Below are positions 49,778-61,053 of a stretch of DNA of 64,000 bases, piece after piece; the first letter of the stretch is position 1; each line of letters starts with the position of its first letter. The notes beneath the pieces were generated by a model. It was given only the letters and a program-made list of their open reading frames with translations. It was not told where the DNA came from and did no database searches. The position numbers were made by a program, and so were the translations under genes. Source of the DNA: Helopsaltes ochotensis (lineage: Eukaryota; Chordata; Aves; Passeriformes; Locustellidae); contig VXBM01000276.1 of NCBI GenBank assembly GCA_013400155.1, positions 161,471-225,470 on the forward strand. Reading direction: 5' to 3'.

Positions 49778-49942
49778 AGATCTGCCTGCTGACGCGCGGC
49801 CGGCGCACGGCCAGCGTGCGCGCCGACACCTACTGCCGCCTCTACTCCCTGTCCGTGGACAACTTCAACGAGGTGCTGGAGGAGTACCCCATGATGAGGA
49901 GAGCCTTCGAGACCGTGGCTCTGGACAGGCTGGACAGGATTG
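49778..49942 (+). CDS. HCN4: HCN4 exon 7: CNBD phosphate-binding cassette and C-helix start
   Basis: The exon encodes the end of Glu398 to the first base of Gly453. It contains the phosphate-binding cassette (E)ICLLTRGRRTASVRADT: Glu398 contacts the ribose, and Arg407-Thr408 contact the cyclic phosphate by homology to HCN2. Next come the last beta strands (YCRLYSLSVDNF), the B helix (NEVLEEYPMMRRAFETVA), and the beginning of the C-helix (LDRLDRIG). The exon is 165 bp, phase 1 at both ends, so skipping it would keep frame but delete the cAMP-binding core. Acceptor ctgcttgcag, donor TTG/gtgagt. All cAMP-contact residues expected in this part are present. Confidence 0.97.
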
Positions 49943-50109
49943 GTGAGTACAGGGGGAGAGTTTCTTTCCTTACCCTCTGCCCTGGCAGCCCTTCTCCAGG
50001 CTTGGTGCTCAGTGCTGTGCTGGAGTTGGGCAGTGAAGGAGATCCCAGCCTGCTCCTCCCTGTCCAACTTCAGCTCCCTCAAGGACCCCAATCTAAACCT
50101 ACTGGAGGT

Positions 50110-50340
50110 AAGTTTAGGTTGGATATTAGGGAGAAATCCTTCCCTGTGAGATGGTGATGCCCTGGCACAGGTGCCCAGAGCAGCTGTGGCTGCCCCTGCA
50201 TCCTTGGCAGTGCCCAAGGCCAGGTTGGCCAGGGCTTGGAGCAGCCTGGGACAGTGGAAGGTGTTCCTGCCCACGGCAGGGAGCCTGGACTAGATCACCT
50301 TTAAGGTTCATTCCGACCCAAACTATTCTGGGATTCTGAT
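50110..50340 (+). mobile_element. CR1 LINE 3' end, sense orientation
   Basis: AGTTTAGGTTGGATATTAGG is followed by GAGAAATCCTTCCCTGTGAG, GCCCAGAGCAGCTGTGGCTG, a CCAAGGCCAGGTTGG block, GGAGCAGCCTGGGACAGTGG, AAGGTGTTCCTGCCCACGGC, TAGATCACCTTTAAGGTTCA and TTCTGGGATTCTGAT. This is the CR1 3' region in its forward order, ending in the ATTCTG-type terminus. It is the only CR1 piece in the window on the HCN4 strand. Confidence 0.88.
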
Positions 50341-53300
50341 TGTTACAGCTCACAGTGACCCAGCCCAGGATGCTCCCTGTCCTGTGGGAGACACAACCTA
50401 TGCTGCAAACATCCTTGTCAAGGTATCTCTTCCCCGGCTGAGGACCAGTATAACATTCCTTGGTCACAGCCAGAGGTGTTTAACAGAGAGAGATGAAGTG
50501 ACTTATGCAAGGTCATGCAAGAAGGCCACAGAGCTGAGGAACATTTTGGAGTCCCAGTCTAAGTCCTTTATCTTCTTATCCATCCCTTCACAGTGCTCGC
50601 ATTCCCACTGCTTCCTGCATGGAGAGCTCAGTGGAGCTCTGAGCACAATGCAGAGGGCCAGGAGGGTGATGAGGTGAGGGGGGAAGGACTAAGCTGGCAC
50701 ACCAGCAAGGGGTGCAGTGCCTCTGGGGCTTCTCCTGCCAGGAACGTTTGATTGTGTTTATCATCACCTGCTGCAAATCAGGAGTGTGACCCCTGAGGAA
50801 GAGGCTCTGAGCTGAGGACACGGTTTGGCAAAGCCCAGGCTAATGAGGCCCCGGTGGAGGTGGCATTAGGCCCAACACTTGGGTCATTTAAATGAGGCTG
50901 TACAAACCACAGAGAAAATGTAAAATCAATCCAGGGATGGGCCAGCTCAGCTTTATCTGAAGTTCTGCAGGTCTGGGTGCTCAGTGCTGCTCAGCTTTGC
51001 AGTCTGGTGCTCTCGGGGCCCATGGGATCAGGTGAGCAGAGCATCCTGTGCTTCCTGTCCTGTGCTCTGTGCCCCTGCACACGTAACTGAAATCCATGAA
51101 ATCCATGGAAAATTGTGACCCAGCACAGAGAACCTCACGTGCTTCTTCCCCGGGGAGAACTGCCCTTCCACAGACAGCTGCAAATGTCAGCAGAAGGTCA
51201 GAAGGTGACACAGAGCAAGTAGAACAACAGGCCCTGTGCTGCAGGGCTCTGCCATGGCCCCCCTTCCTTCTGTTCTGCTGGCCTGACACAGCCGTGGTCC
51301 CCGTGCCACTGAGAGTCCTGCTGTGCCCTGGATTCCCTGGCACTTGCCCTCGAGAGCTGCCTGCTCCCTTAACTCTGCCTCTTAACCCCTGTGACACGGC
51401 TCCTGCACAGCCCTTTGTGGTGCCCAGCTCTCCTCGGCTGCCATTGCCCCACAGAGCCCAGGGGAGCTCTGCTGGAGCTGGCAGATCCCATGGAATTCCC
51501 TGACTTTATAAATAAGGCACTTCTTCCCTTCTCTGGAATGTGCACCATCCAGAAGGAGCAGTGCAGTAGTTCTGTACCAGCGTGTGACTTTTGAAGGAAT
51601 TCAAGGTTACTGCATTCTGCTGAGACTCTCTGGAAGTGCAGGAATCGTTCTGGAGGACTGAAGCTGAGGAACAGCAGTTCTTGAAAAGCAGGCATGAACG
51701 GAAGCAGGACCATTTTTTGTTCCTGTCCCATCCAGTTCAGGATCTGTGCACAAGGAGGAAGCAAATGGAAACCTCTTTCCAAGTCAGTGGTGCATTCACT
51801 GGCTCCCTTCTGCCCAGGTGACAATGTCCTTGGGAAGGCCAGGGTGACAATGTCCTTGGCAGGCCCAGGCCGCAGTGAGTACAGGAGATGATTCAGAGGG
51901 CCCTGTCACTGTTCTGGTGACACGATAAGATCCATCCAATATTCCTCCTGTGCATCGAGGGAGAAGGGAGGAAAACCTCAGCCCATCCAGTGCCATGGAG
52001 AGATGTTTATGGGATCTCTGGCCACTGGGGGGTTTGGAAAGCGTGGTCTGAGCTGTGTGGGTAGCAGAACGAGCAGGCAGGGGCTCAGCCCATGCAGCAA
52101 CAGGAGCAGGATTGGTTGGTTGAGGTGGGATGAGCAGTTTGGAAGCAATGGGTGAGCAGAGGGGAGGGGAGGGGAGGAGAGGGGCCAGAGCCCCCAGCCT
52201 GTGCCCCCGTGGCTTCCTGCAGGAACGTGGGCCGTGCGTGGAGCTGCCAGGCACACAGACCCCTGGGCAAAGAGCTGATCCTCGACCCTCTGCTCTTACT
52301 GGGAACTGATCCTGGTGTCCTGCCTGGATTGGGCACGAAGGGATTCATCTCCATGACTTCACAGAGGCTGGGATGCTGCAAAGATTTGTGGCCCCGCTTA
52401 AGTCCGAGTAACTTCAGGCTCAACCTACAGAATGTCACACACGTGACACTCCACAGGCTCGGGGCTGGAAGGCTGCCACTCAGAAATGTGGTTGATCCCT
52501 GATTAATGACCATTTCACCCCTGAGGAAACCAGCCCCTCTTCCCTGTTGCTGCCCAGGCTGCAGAGCTGTGTGTAGTGTCTGTGCATGGCAGCGATGCTG
52601 TGCTTTGTGCAGTCAGTAATTCTCTGTCTGGCAGAGCTGCTGAAGCGCCCCAGTTTGCCGTGCCCCGTTACGTAAGGCACACCACTCGCTTCCTGCCTGC
52701 CTTTCAAACTGGCTTTCAGTGACCACTGGAGCTTAAAATTAGATTTCCACAAGTATTTGCACTTGTAAAACACCACCACTTAAATGCTCGTTGAAAGTAA
52801 GCCCGGCACGGGTGGTGAATGCTGTCAAACCCCGGGCCGCGGATGCGCTCGGGAGCAGCGGGGGTGATGCTTTTCCACTGCTCCTTGTGCTATGATACAT
52901 CCCAGAAATGCCTGCCACCAGGTGCTCCCCACCCTCAGCAAGGTCCCTGGTGAGAGCTGAAAGCCTCCTAGGAGCGAGAGGAAGTTTCTTGGTTTCATTT
53001 TCCTCAGGAATATTTTGCCCTGCGGTTTGAAATGCGTATCCTTTGAATGCCACTTGCATATGTTTTGATACAAGGATCCCAGTTAAGTCAGGATTAGATG
53101 CCTTGAGTTTCCCCCAGGCACTGCAGATGCTAAAAAACCAAAGAAAAGCCAAGACAACACAATTCCAGCCTCTAAATATAATGTATGATATTATTGCAGT
53201 ATGAGAGTGTCTGTTCAACATACTACAGTGGTAAACATTTTAAAAGCTTGGTCTGTAAACAAACCACAAAAATAGCTGTTCCCAAACTCCTGGCCTGCCA

Positions 53301-56300
53301 GCTCGTGACCATACTTGTGCAGCTGAGATGCTGTTGGGTTTGCAGCCGTGCTTGTCTAGTCCTGACTAATCCCCTGGGCTGTGCTGCCTCCGGGCAGGGC
53401 TGGCCTGGCCAGGTGAGGCGGGGAGGAGAGCAGCTGGGAGCGCTGCCAAGCTCTGCCACAGATTCCCTGCTTGTCCTTGTGCTGCCTTTGCTCCCAGCCT
53501 CAGCTCCTCATCCCTTCTGCAGGGACCATGATGCTCACAAAGGGGGAGCTGGGATGTTTCGGGGCTGCTCCCTTGGGAAACTTGGGAATAGAGGACAGTG
53601 AATGCAAATAACTCCAGCAGTGTGTGCTCAGCACCAGCTTTACACTTTAACCAGATGAAGTCCCAGGTTGGTTCAATGGACAGGTGAGTAACCCGCACAG
53701 ATCTGCACAGGTGAGAGGAGCAGGATGATCTGGCCATCAGGAGATAAATACAGATAGAGATACAGAAACAGTTCTTTGAGGCTGGTGACCCAGCGGTGCA
53801 AGGAGAAAAGTGCCTTTGGCCTGGGTGTAGAGTGGTGGAGGGTGTGTGCTGTGGCACAAAGCTTCCTTTCAAAATCCCAGCCCTTGGCCCAGCTGGGGTT
53901 TCTTACCCAAGTGCTGAGAGGGAACACAAGTGCTCCTGTGTGGTGTCCCCTCTCATCACCTGAATAACCACAAATGTAATGTTGTGAGGAATCAAAGTTC
54001 AAGTGCCACTTGTGAGTTTCTGTGTATGGAAACCCTCTCCCTTCAACAGCACAGCACGGGGATCTGGGTTTGCTCACAGGGAGAAAAAGGCACTCAGGGT
54101 GTGGTTGGCTGTTGTTAAAATTCCTCTCCTGAGGTGGCTGGCTGAGGTGGCTCAGGTGAATCACACCTGGAAGTGATCCCTGGTAGATCCCTAGCACAGG
54201 ACTTCAGCAGGAACTGAGAATCTGAATTTCCTCTTCTTTGGAAGCCAAGGCCCAGACTCGGAGTATTCTGTGTTTAGCTTAAGGAAAGAGTTCAGTAACT
54301 CACCAGCCATGGGGAATGTAAATTACTTCAACTTAGTGAAGGGGACCTGGCAGGCCTGCTCACCTGAATGTGAGTGAAGTGCCATTTCTCCTGTGGCTGC
54401 AGAGGAAAACACAGCCCCAGACACCCCAGAAGAAGGAGCAGGGGGGGTGCTGAGGAGATCTCAGGAGCCCCATCCCTGACCTTGCTCTTTGCTGTCTCCA
54501 TCAAGATAAAACACCTGCTCAGGTAATATTTTACCATCCCAGCACCTTTATAAATAATTTTCAACCCTCTTTTTAATCACATGAAGAAGGAGCTGCTCAC
54601 CAGTGACACCTCTCCTCCCGGGGGCCTCTCCCTGCCTTGAAGGCGCTCCAGGAGCTGTCTGCAGCCAGCCCACACTTCAGAGCAGCAGCTGACAGTGCCA
54701 GCGTGCCCAGAGTGTCCCAGAGCAGGTCCTGTCACAGCTGTCAGCTCAGCAGGGCTCTGGGGAGGGCGTGCAGGGCCCTTGGCACTGGTGCCACTCGAGA
54801 AGGCACCTCTTGGCTTCAGCCTGCAGTGATGAGTGAGAGCCAGGAGCCCTGAGGGTGTCCCAGCCTCGGGAATGCCACAGCTCCTCACCCCTCCATGGAG
54901 AGTCACAGCCTACCCAGCTCTAGATATTCTGGGTGTTTTTCATTCTGTGTGAAGAGTGGGAGGGAAGAGCATCGTTTATCTGGAGCGTAGCTGTGCTGAG
55001 ACTCGTCAGATAACATTATTCAGTGTGTGTTTGGCCTGCAGCAGCGTGGCTGTGCTCTGGCTGTGCACAGGGCACCACGTATTTTGGGGGATAATTCAGT
55101 TTATGGAAGAGAGGAAGCAATCAGAGGCAGGCCTGAGCGTTACAGGGAGGGAAGGTTTCCACTAGGGAAGAGAGGGAATTGTCCATTTCAGAGGGAGCTC
55201 CAGAGCCAAGAGGATCCAGCAAGGGAGAAAGGGAAGGACAGGATGCAGAGAGAGCTGCCCTGGCAGGCGTCAGAGCTCCCACATCCATGGATTTACACAG
55301 GCAGGCTCTCGGGGAAGTCACTCCGAATTTGCAGAGCAGGGTCGGGAAGTGTTCTGAGGATGCTCTTAGAGCTGATCCAGCTGCCTTTGCTGAGCTCTCT
55401 GCCAAGAGCTCCTTAATTCCGAGCAGAAACCTTCCCACAGCAGGGAATGCAGCTCAGTGCATTTTTCCAAGAGGGAAAGAGCCCATACTCTGGAGGTTAA
55501 GAATCACTTTGAATTCCCTGTTCCAGCTCATTTCCCTGCACACATGGACTCTGAGACCACGGCAGAAGCTGGAGCAGCTCCACCCAACCAGGAAACTCCT
55601 GGGGCAGGGCAGCAGCGTCGGCAAACGCAGCCACTGAGTGTGGGCAGGATCTCTGCCTGCAGCTGCCTCTGGATTGTCCCTCTGGGGCTGAATTCCTGCA
55701 GGACACAGCTCAGGACACCGGGAACCCCTGGCAAGGGAGGCACAGCCCCAGGGCAGAGCTGGCCTGTGCAGCCAGGATCCAAACCCAGCCCTTGGTGCCG
55801 GGAATAATCAGTGGAGACCTGAGAGCAGCGCCTGTGTGGTGGGAGCAGCCACACTGACAGCAGGCCAGGGCAGAAGGCAGCCTAAGAAAATGAGATTATT
55901 TCAAATACATGCAAATTTGGAAAGCAGTTTAATGACCTGAATTCTTAAAGTGCAGCCAGTGGGCTCGGAGAGAACTGAAAGGAGAAAGGAACAGAAAGTC
56001 ACAGCTAATTTCCCCCGTGTCTGGGCAGAATTTTAACAACAGAAAGCTAATTTTGATTGTTTGATAGAAGAATTATTGTTGAGTGCTGGCTCCTTTTGTG
56101 AAATCACATGAGCCTTTCTCCCTGTTCTTTTGTGTGCTATCTACAGTTGAGGAAAATCTGACTTTGCAGTTCTTAATTAGGGGAGCAACATCTGTTTGCT
56201 TCATTTCCATAATTTTACATACCCCACTCCACTTCAAAGCACCAGGAGCTTTGCTCTGAACATCTCTGAGGCTCTAAATATCTTCCTTTCCCCCCTATAT

Positions 56301-59300
56301 TTAGCCCATTGTTGCAGTGAGGCAAACAGGGAGTTTTCAGAGCCCGGAGGAGTTGGGGTGGCTGCAGATGGTTCCTCTGCTCTGGGGTGTCTCGGTGAGT
56401 GTGTGGGGAACCTTTAGCAGTGATTTTGGGTGGATTGTTTATCTCAGGACCTCACTCTGCCCAGCACTTTAATTTCTGTGGGATGAACGTCCCAGAAGGA
56501 CAAACTCAGCGTCTCTGACTGGATTGTAGGGCACCAGGAGCCCCTTTGCCTTCTGATGAAGCTGAGCAGGAACACAGGACTGACTCCCTGCAGGTCCCTG
56601 AGCGTGGCTGGGGCAAACCTCATCTCAGGGGGCTCCCCAGTGCCAAACTCATCGGCTGCATCCCCCTCCTCCTGGGCAGGGGCTGGGACAAGGAATCCAG
56701 AGCAGGAAAAGGGCTTGGGAACCGTTTCCTCAGTCACCTGAGGAGGAGGAATAATCTCAGCACCAATCTTGGCCCAAGCAAAGTCAGTCCCACTCCTTGC
56801 CCCACTGCTGGCTTCTGTCCCGTGCAGGACCTCGGTCAGGGAGTCCTTCCTGCCAGGGAATGTTTGTCCCAGCAGGACTCTGCTCTGGGCCTCTTCCCAT
56901 CTGGGGCTGGTGGGAAGCAGGATTTTCTCCAGAAGCAACCTACAGGGCTTCTACTGGCATGTGGAAACATCATGTAAATGAGGCAATTCATTAGAACGGG
57001 GAAGTCAATTAATTTTTCAGTTTGCCAACCAGTTACAATTTTGAAAAATGATTTTGAAAAATTCCTCTTCCCCTCCATGGCTGGAAGAACATTTTCAGTA
57101 ATCTTCTGCAGTGTTCTGGAGGAGAAATTTGATATTTTCTTGGCAAAACAGAAGAGAAAAATGTGACCTAATGAAACAGTTAATAGAGGCAAGCTGAGCT
57201 CAGGAAAACAGAGAAGTGTAATGTGATTTCAAAGGGAAAATGGAGTGTTCTGGTTTAAAAAACAATGAGAAGAATCGTTCCAAGGTTTTTACTGGTATTA
57301 CTTCATCAACTTGACACAAACGTAAGGAGCTTTGATCAAACCATTTCCAGTAAATATTAGGCACGTTTGGAAAGCCTCAGCGTGGTCTGTGTTCAGCTGT
57401 GCCAGGGAACCCGGGGGCTGAGGAGCTCCTTGAGTGCAGCTGGGAGCTCCAGCTGGGAGACATCCAGGGTGATTTATCCCCTGCTGCTGCTGGGAATCCA
57501 CCCAGAGAGCACCCCCAGAGCCACAGCCGGCTGACAGGGCACGGGAAGGGTGGGATGAGGTGTGGTGACACCTGCACGGAGCGATGGCTGCTGTGGAGCT
57601 TTGGGAAGCTGTTCCTCGTTCCCGTGCTCCGGCCCTTCCCCTCAGCCCGGTTTTATCTGGGGACAGCAGCTTTGTCCCCCGGCTGCTTTGAGCTCCGCGT
57701 GTGTCCCCAGCCACAAGCTGACCTTGCAGTGCTGCAGGAGCTGCACACTGCCCATGCTGGGATTTGTCCCTTCAGCTCCAGGAAGGGCAGGATTGCAAAG
57801 CTGCAGTCCCAGCCCCTCTGTGGCTCTGGAGTGCTGCAGTCTGAATCCCTCCCTCACCTGCCAGCTGGAGGCAGGCAGGTTCTCTCTCCTCTCGCCACAC
57901 GCAGGCTGTGTCTCTGGGTGTGTTTAAGCAGCTCTTTGGGAGCTCATCTTCTGTGATTTTAGCAGATCCAGGTGGGAATGACTCTGTGTGTGTGTGTTCA
58001 GTGACCTCCTGTGCCAGTCACTGCCAAACCCCATTTAAAGGTGGTGCCCCTGCTGTGCCTGGCCGTGGGGAGGACTGGGATCTGTCCCTTTAGGGAAATC
58101 CAGAGCTGCCCCAGTCCAGCATACAACAAACAGCCATTAGAGAATTCCTACACATGCACTTTCAGCCCCCGGAATGAATTTCAGCAGCTCCAAACTCTGC
58201 TTGCCTTCAGGATCACATCCTTCCCAGGCTAGGGAAGGATGTGAGTGGGAAACCAAAGCCTTTCTGCCTTTTTTTTGCAGGGAGTGATTGGCAGTAGGTA
58301 AAACAGCAGAGCATTGAGCATCCCATGCCATTCCCCACAGCAGCCACGTCCCAGGTGCACGTCCAGGATCAGAACTCTGGCAGCATTTCAGTGCAGCTCA
58401 GCCCACTGCAGCTTCACCCAGAGTCCTTTGTGGGGTGACAAAGGCTTGATTTGAAAAAAGGGAAGAGAAGCAAAAACCCTCAGCGTGTTCTTGCAGTATC
58501 TGCAATTACAGTCAGATTGCTCCTTCCTTTTTTATGGCCTTGGCTCAAATCCGTGTCTGCTGGTTCCTCCTGCAAGGGAAGGGAACGCTTGGGAACAGCT
58601 TCCTTTGTCCCTGAGCTCCCTCCTCAGCTGCTGTGGGATCACCTCTGTTCTGAATGTGCTGTACTAACTCACTGATGTTTTTCATGGGGGTGTTTTCTGT
58701 ACTTCCCATGCTTTGCAGCAGGAACTCAACACATTTTACCTTCCCAGCATCATGGTGGGAGTGACTGGGATCTCCCTCCTATTTTACAGTTTCCTCTTTA
58801 TTGGTGTAAGAATTGTTTCACCTCTTTCTGGTGGTGGATTTGGAACTCACTGAGTTATATCCAAGACTCTGCTGCTTCAGAGTGGCTTTTTAGGAGACCA
58901 GGGTGCCACTGTCCCTCTTCAGTGTCATTCCAGCTCTCTCCTGCCAGATGTTTGATTTTCCATTTGGCTGGAGTAAGAGGCATGTCCTTAAGGTCTTTTA
59001 TCTGCTGCACATTTAAAAGCTACATCATGCACTAAAAAAACCAAACAACCATCTGGATGTCATCTAGATGTGCCTCAGATCATAAAGATCTGAGAGCTGG
59101 CTGGGTGGGATCAAAAGGAAATTCCTGCCCTGCCCTGGCTAGCTCTGTCCCTGAGCCCAGGAGTGCATCCCTCCAGTGCCAGGTGCACTCCCAGGCTGGA
59201 TAAATCATTCCACCGCATTTTCCAGCCCATTGCAAGGGCTAAGAGCTGAGTTAACCTCTGGCTGCAGGCTGGGAATCCAGCTGGAACACTCCCTAAAGCT

Positions 59301-59392
59301 GGGGTTCCAAGGGCACAGCTGGGTTCAGACGGGAGCTGCAGGATGCCTGAGGGTCCTACCTGGCCCAGCTGAGTTTTTCCAGCTCATGAAGC

Positions 59393-59455
59393 CATAGAAT
59401 AGAAGCACAGAATCATTCAGGTTGGAAAAGACTCCAAGATCATCAAGTCCTGACT
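59393..59455 (-). mobile_element. CR1 LINE 3' end, scrap
   Basis: CCATAGAATAGAAGCACAG is followed by AATCATTCAGGTTGGAAAAG and ACTCCAAGATCATCAAGTCC, the reverse complement of the final ~60 bp of CR1. The rest of the element is missing. Confidence 0.82.
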
Positions 59456-59774
59456 AACAGAGAAATTTCCTTTCAAGTGAACCCCTATGTTTGACTACAG
59501 AGTGACCAAGGCACCTGAGACAGGTGAGGAAAAGGTGAAGCTGAAGGAGAGTGGCTGAAGACTTCACTGGATTTATATTTCTGAGGTTTTATTCTCTTTT
59601 CCTAATGGAGGCTCAGGTGCAAAATGAGATTCTTCCAAATCCATCAGCTTTTTGCTGGCAGTCTGCCACGCTTACTGGAAGTGTCTAAGGACAGGTGTCC
59701 TGGTGGACACAGTTCTGTGGGACCTGAGGATGTTTGTTCCACAGAAGCAGATGTGCTGTTTTCCTGTTGGAAAA

Positions 59775-60235
59775 GTTGAGCTCTACAGAGACAGGGCAAT
59801 TGAGGGGCGTTTTAAAAGATTTTATTCCATTGTCAATCTAGTAGAAGGGTGAGACACAAGACATGTAAAACTCAACGCCATTCTATCAGAAGCCAAACTA
59901 TTTCTTTGTTACAATACCTTATAAATATTTTTCAGCCTATTACCTTTTGCCACACAATGCTGCTAACACTTCTAACACCAATCACCTATTATTTTACCCC
60001 ATATGGTGTTGCTACAATGCATCTTTCACTGTTCTGGTTCTCCAAAATATCTGGTCTGTTTGCAAGGCCATCATTTGAAACTTGTTTCCAGTTCAATTCT
60101 TCTCTCAACAATGTCTTCTCTATTCCATGGCGTAAGTCAGCACACCTTATCTCAGAGTTTGCATACAGATGCACAAGACTATGTGAGCCTTCTGTCAGGC
60201 TTTGAGAATCCTCTACAAATCCATTTCTCACGTCT
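59775..60235 (-). mobile_element. Endogenous retroviral LTR, copy B (just upstream of exon 8)
   Basis: Homologous to copy A at 47720-48150 and in the same orientation. On the minus strand it keeps an AATAAA poly(A) signal (TTTATT at 59820-59825) followed by a short tail region ending near GAGCTCTACAGAGACAGGGC on the + strand. A TTATAAAT stretch near 59920-59927 may be the TATA element. It ends about 125 bp before the exon 8 acceptor. It holds no retroviral genes, only a short frame shared with copy A. Confidence 0.75.
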
Positions 60236-60361
60236 GCCGTCTTGCTGCTGGGGCAGAGGCCGTGCACAGATCAGGGCAGCAGGGGAAGCATTCCAGGGCA
60301 GCGGGGCAGGAAGCCCTGAGGAACCCCACAGTGACCCTTTCTCTCCTCCCTTCCTTCCCAG

Positions 60362-61002
60362 GCAAGAAGAACTCCATCCTGCTGCACAAAGTGCAGCACG
60401 ACCTCAACTCGGGGGTGTTCAACTACCAGGAGAACGAGATCATCCAGCAGATCGTGCAGCATGACCGGGAGATGGCTCACTGCGCCCACAACGTGCAGGC
60501 CGCCGCCGCCGCCGCCTCCACGCCCACGCCGGTGATCTGGACGCCGCTGATCCAGGCCCCGCTGCAGGCCGCCGCCGCCACCACCTCGGTGGCCATCGCC
60601 CTCACGCACCACCCGCGCCTGCCCACCGCCATCTTCCGCCCGCCCGTCTCCGTGCTGGGCTCCCTGGGCCAGCAGCCCAACCAGACGCCCCGGCAGCTGA
60701 AGAGATTCCAGTCGCTCATCCCGTCCGCCGGCCCCTCCGCCGTGGGCTCCCCGTCCAGCACGCCGTCCCAGCTGCACACGCCGGGCGCCGAGACGCCCTC
60801 GTCCTCCTCCTTCCACATCCAGCAGCTCGCCGGCTTCTCGGCCGCCGCCGGCCTGGGCCAGTTCCAGGTGGGATCCCCTCTGGGGGGCTCCGGCCAGCCG
60901 GGGCTGAGCAGCACCTCCTCGGTGGGGCTGAGCCAGCTGCAGAATGCTCCCTCTGGGTCACCCTTAGGCGCAGCTCAGCCCCTGCAGCAGCAACAGCAGC
61001 AA

Positions 61003-61053
<51 letters not shown>

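Larger units (their letters stand above)
49943..60361 (+). other. HCN4: HCN4 intron 7 (10.4 kb)
   Basis: The intron runs from donor gtgagt to acceptor ttccttcccag (60351-60361). It contains a sense-strand CR1 3' end soon after exon 7, a CR1 scrap at 59393-59455, and LTR copy B just before exon 8. A two-copy GGTGACAATGTCCTTGG repeat lies at about 51818-51863 and a GGGGA-rich run at 52158-52183. An AT-rich unique block at about 55880-56300 includes a perfect octamer ATGCAAAT (55909-55916). 50350-51800, 52200-55800 and 56300-59390 contain nothing I can name. Confidence 0.9.

Noticed and set aside
49090..50274. 394-codon open frame on the minus strand
   Set aside because: It is antisense to exon 7 and runs through a CR1 end. 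The peptide has no recognisable domain, and GC-rich antisense of a real exon often lacks stops.
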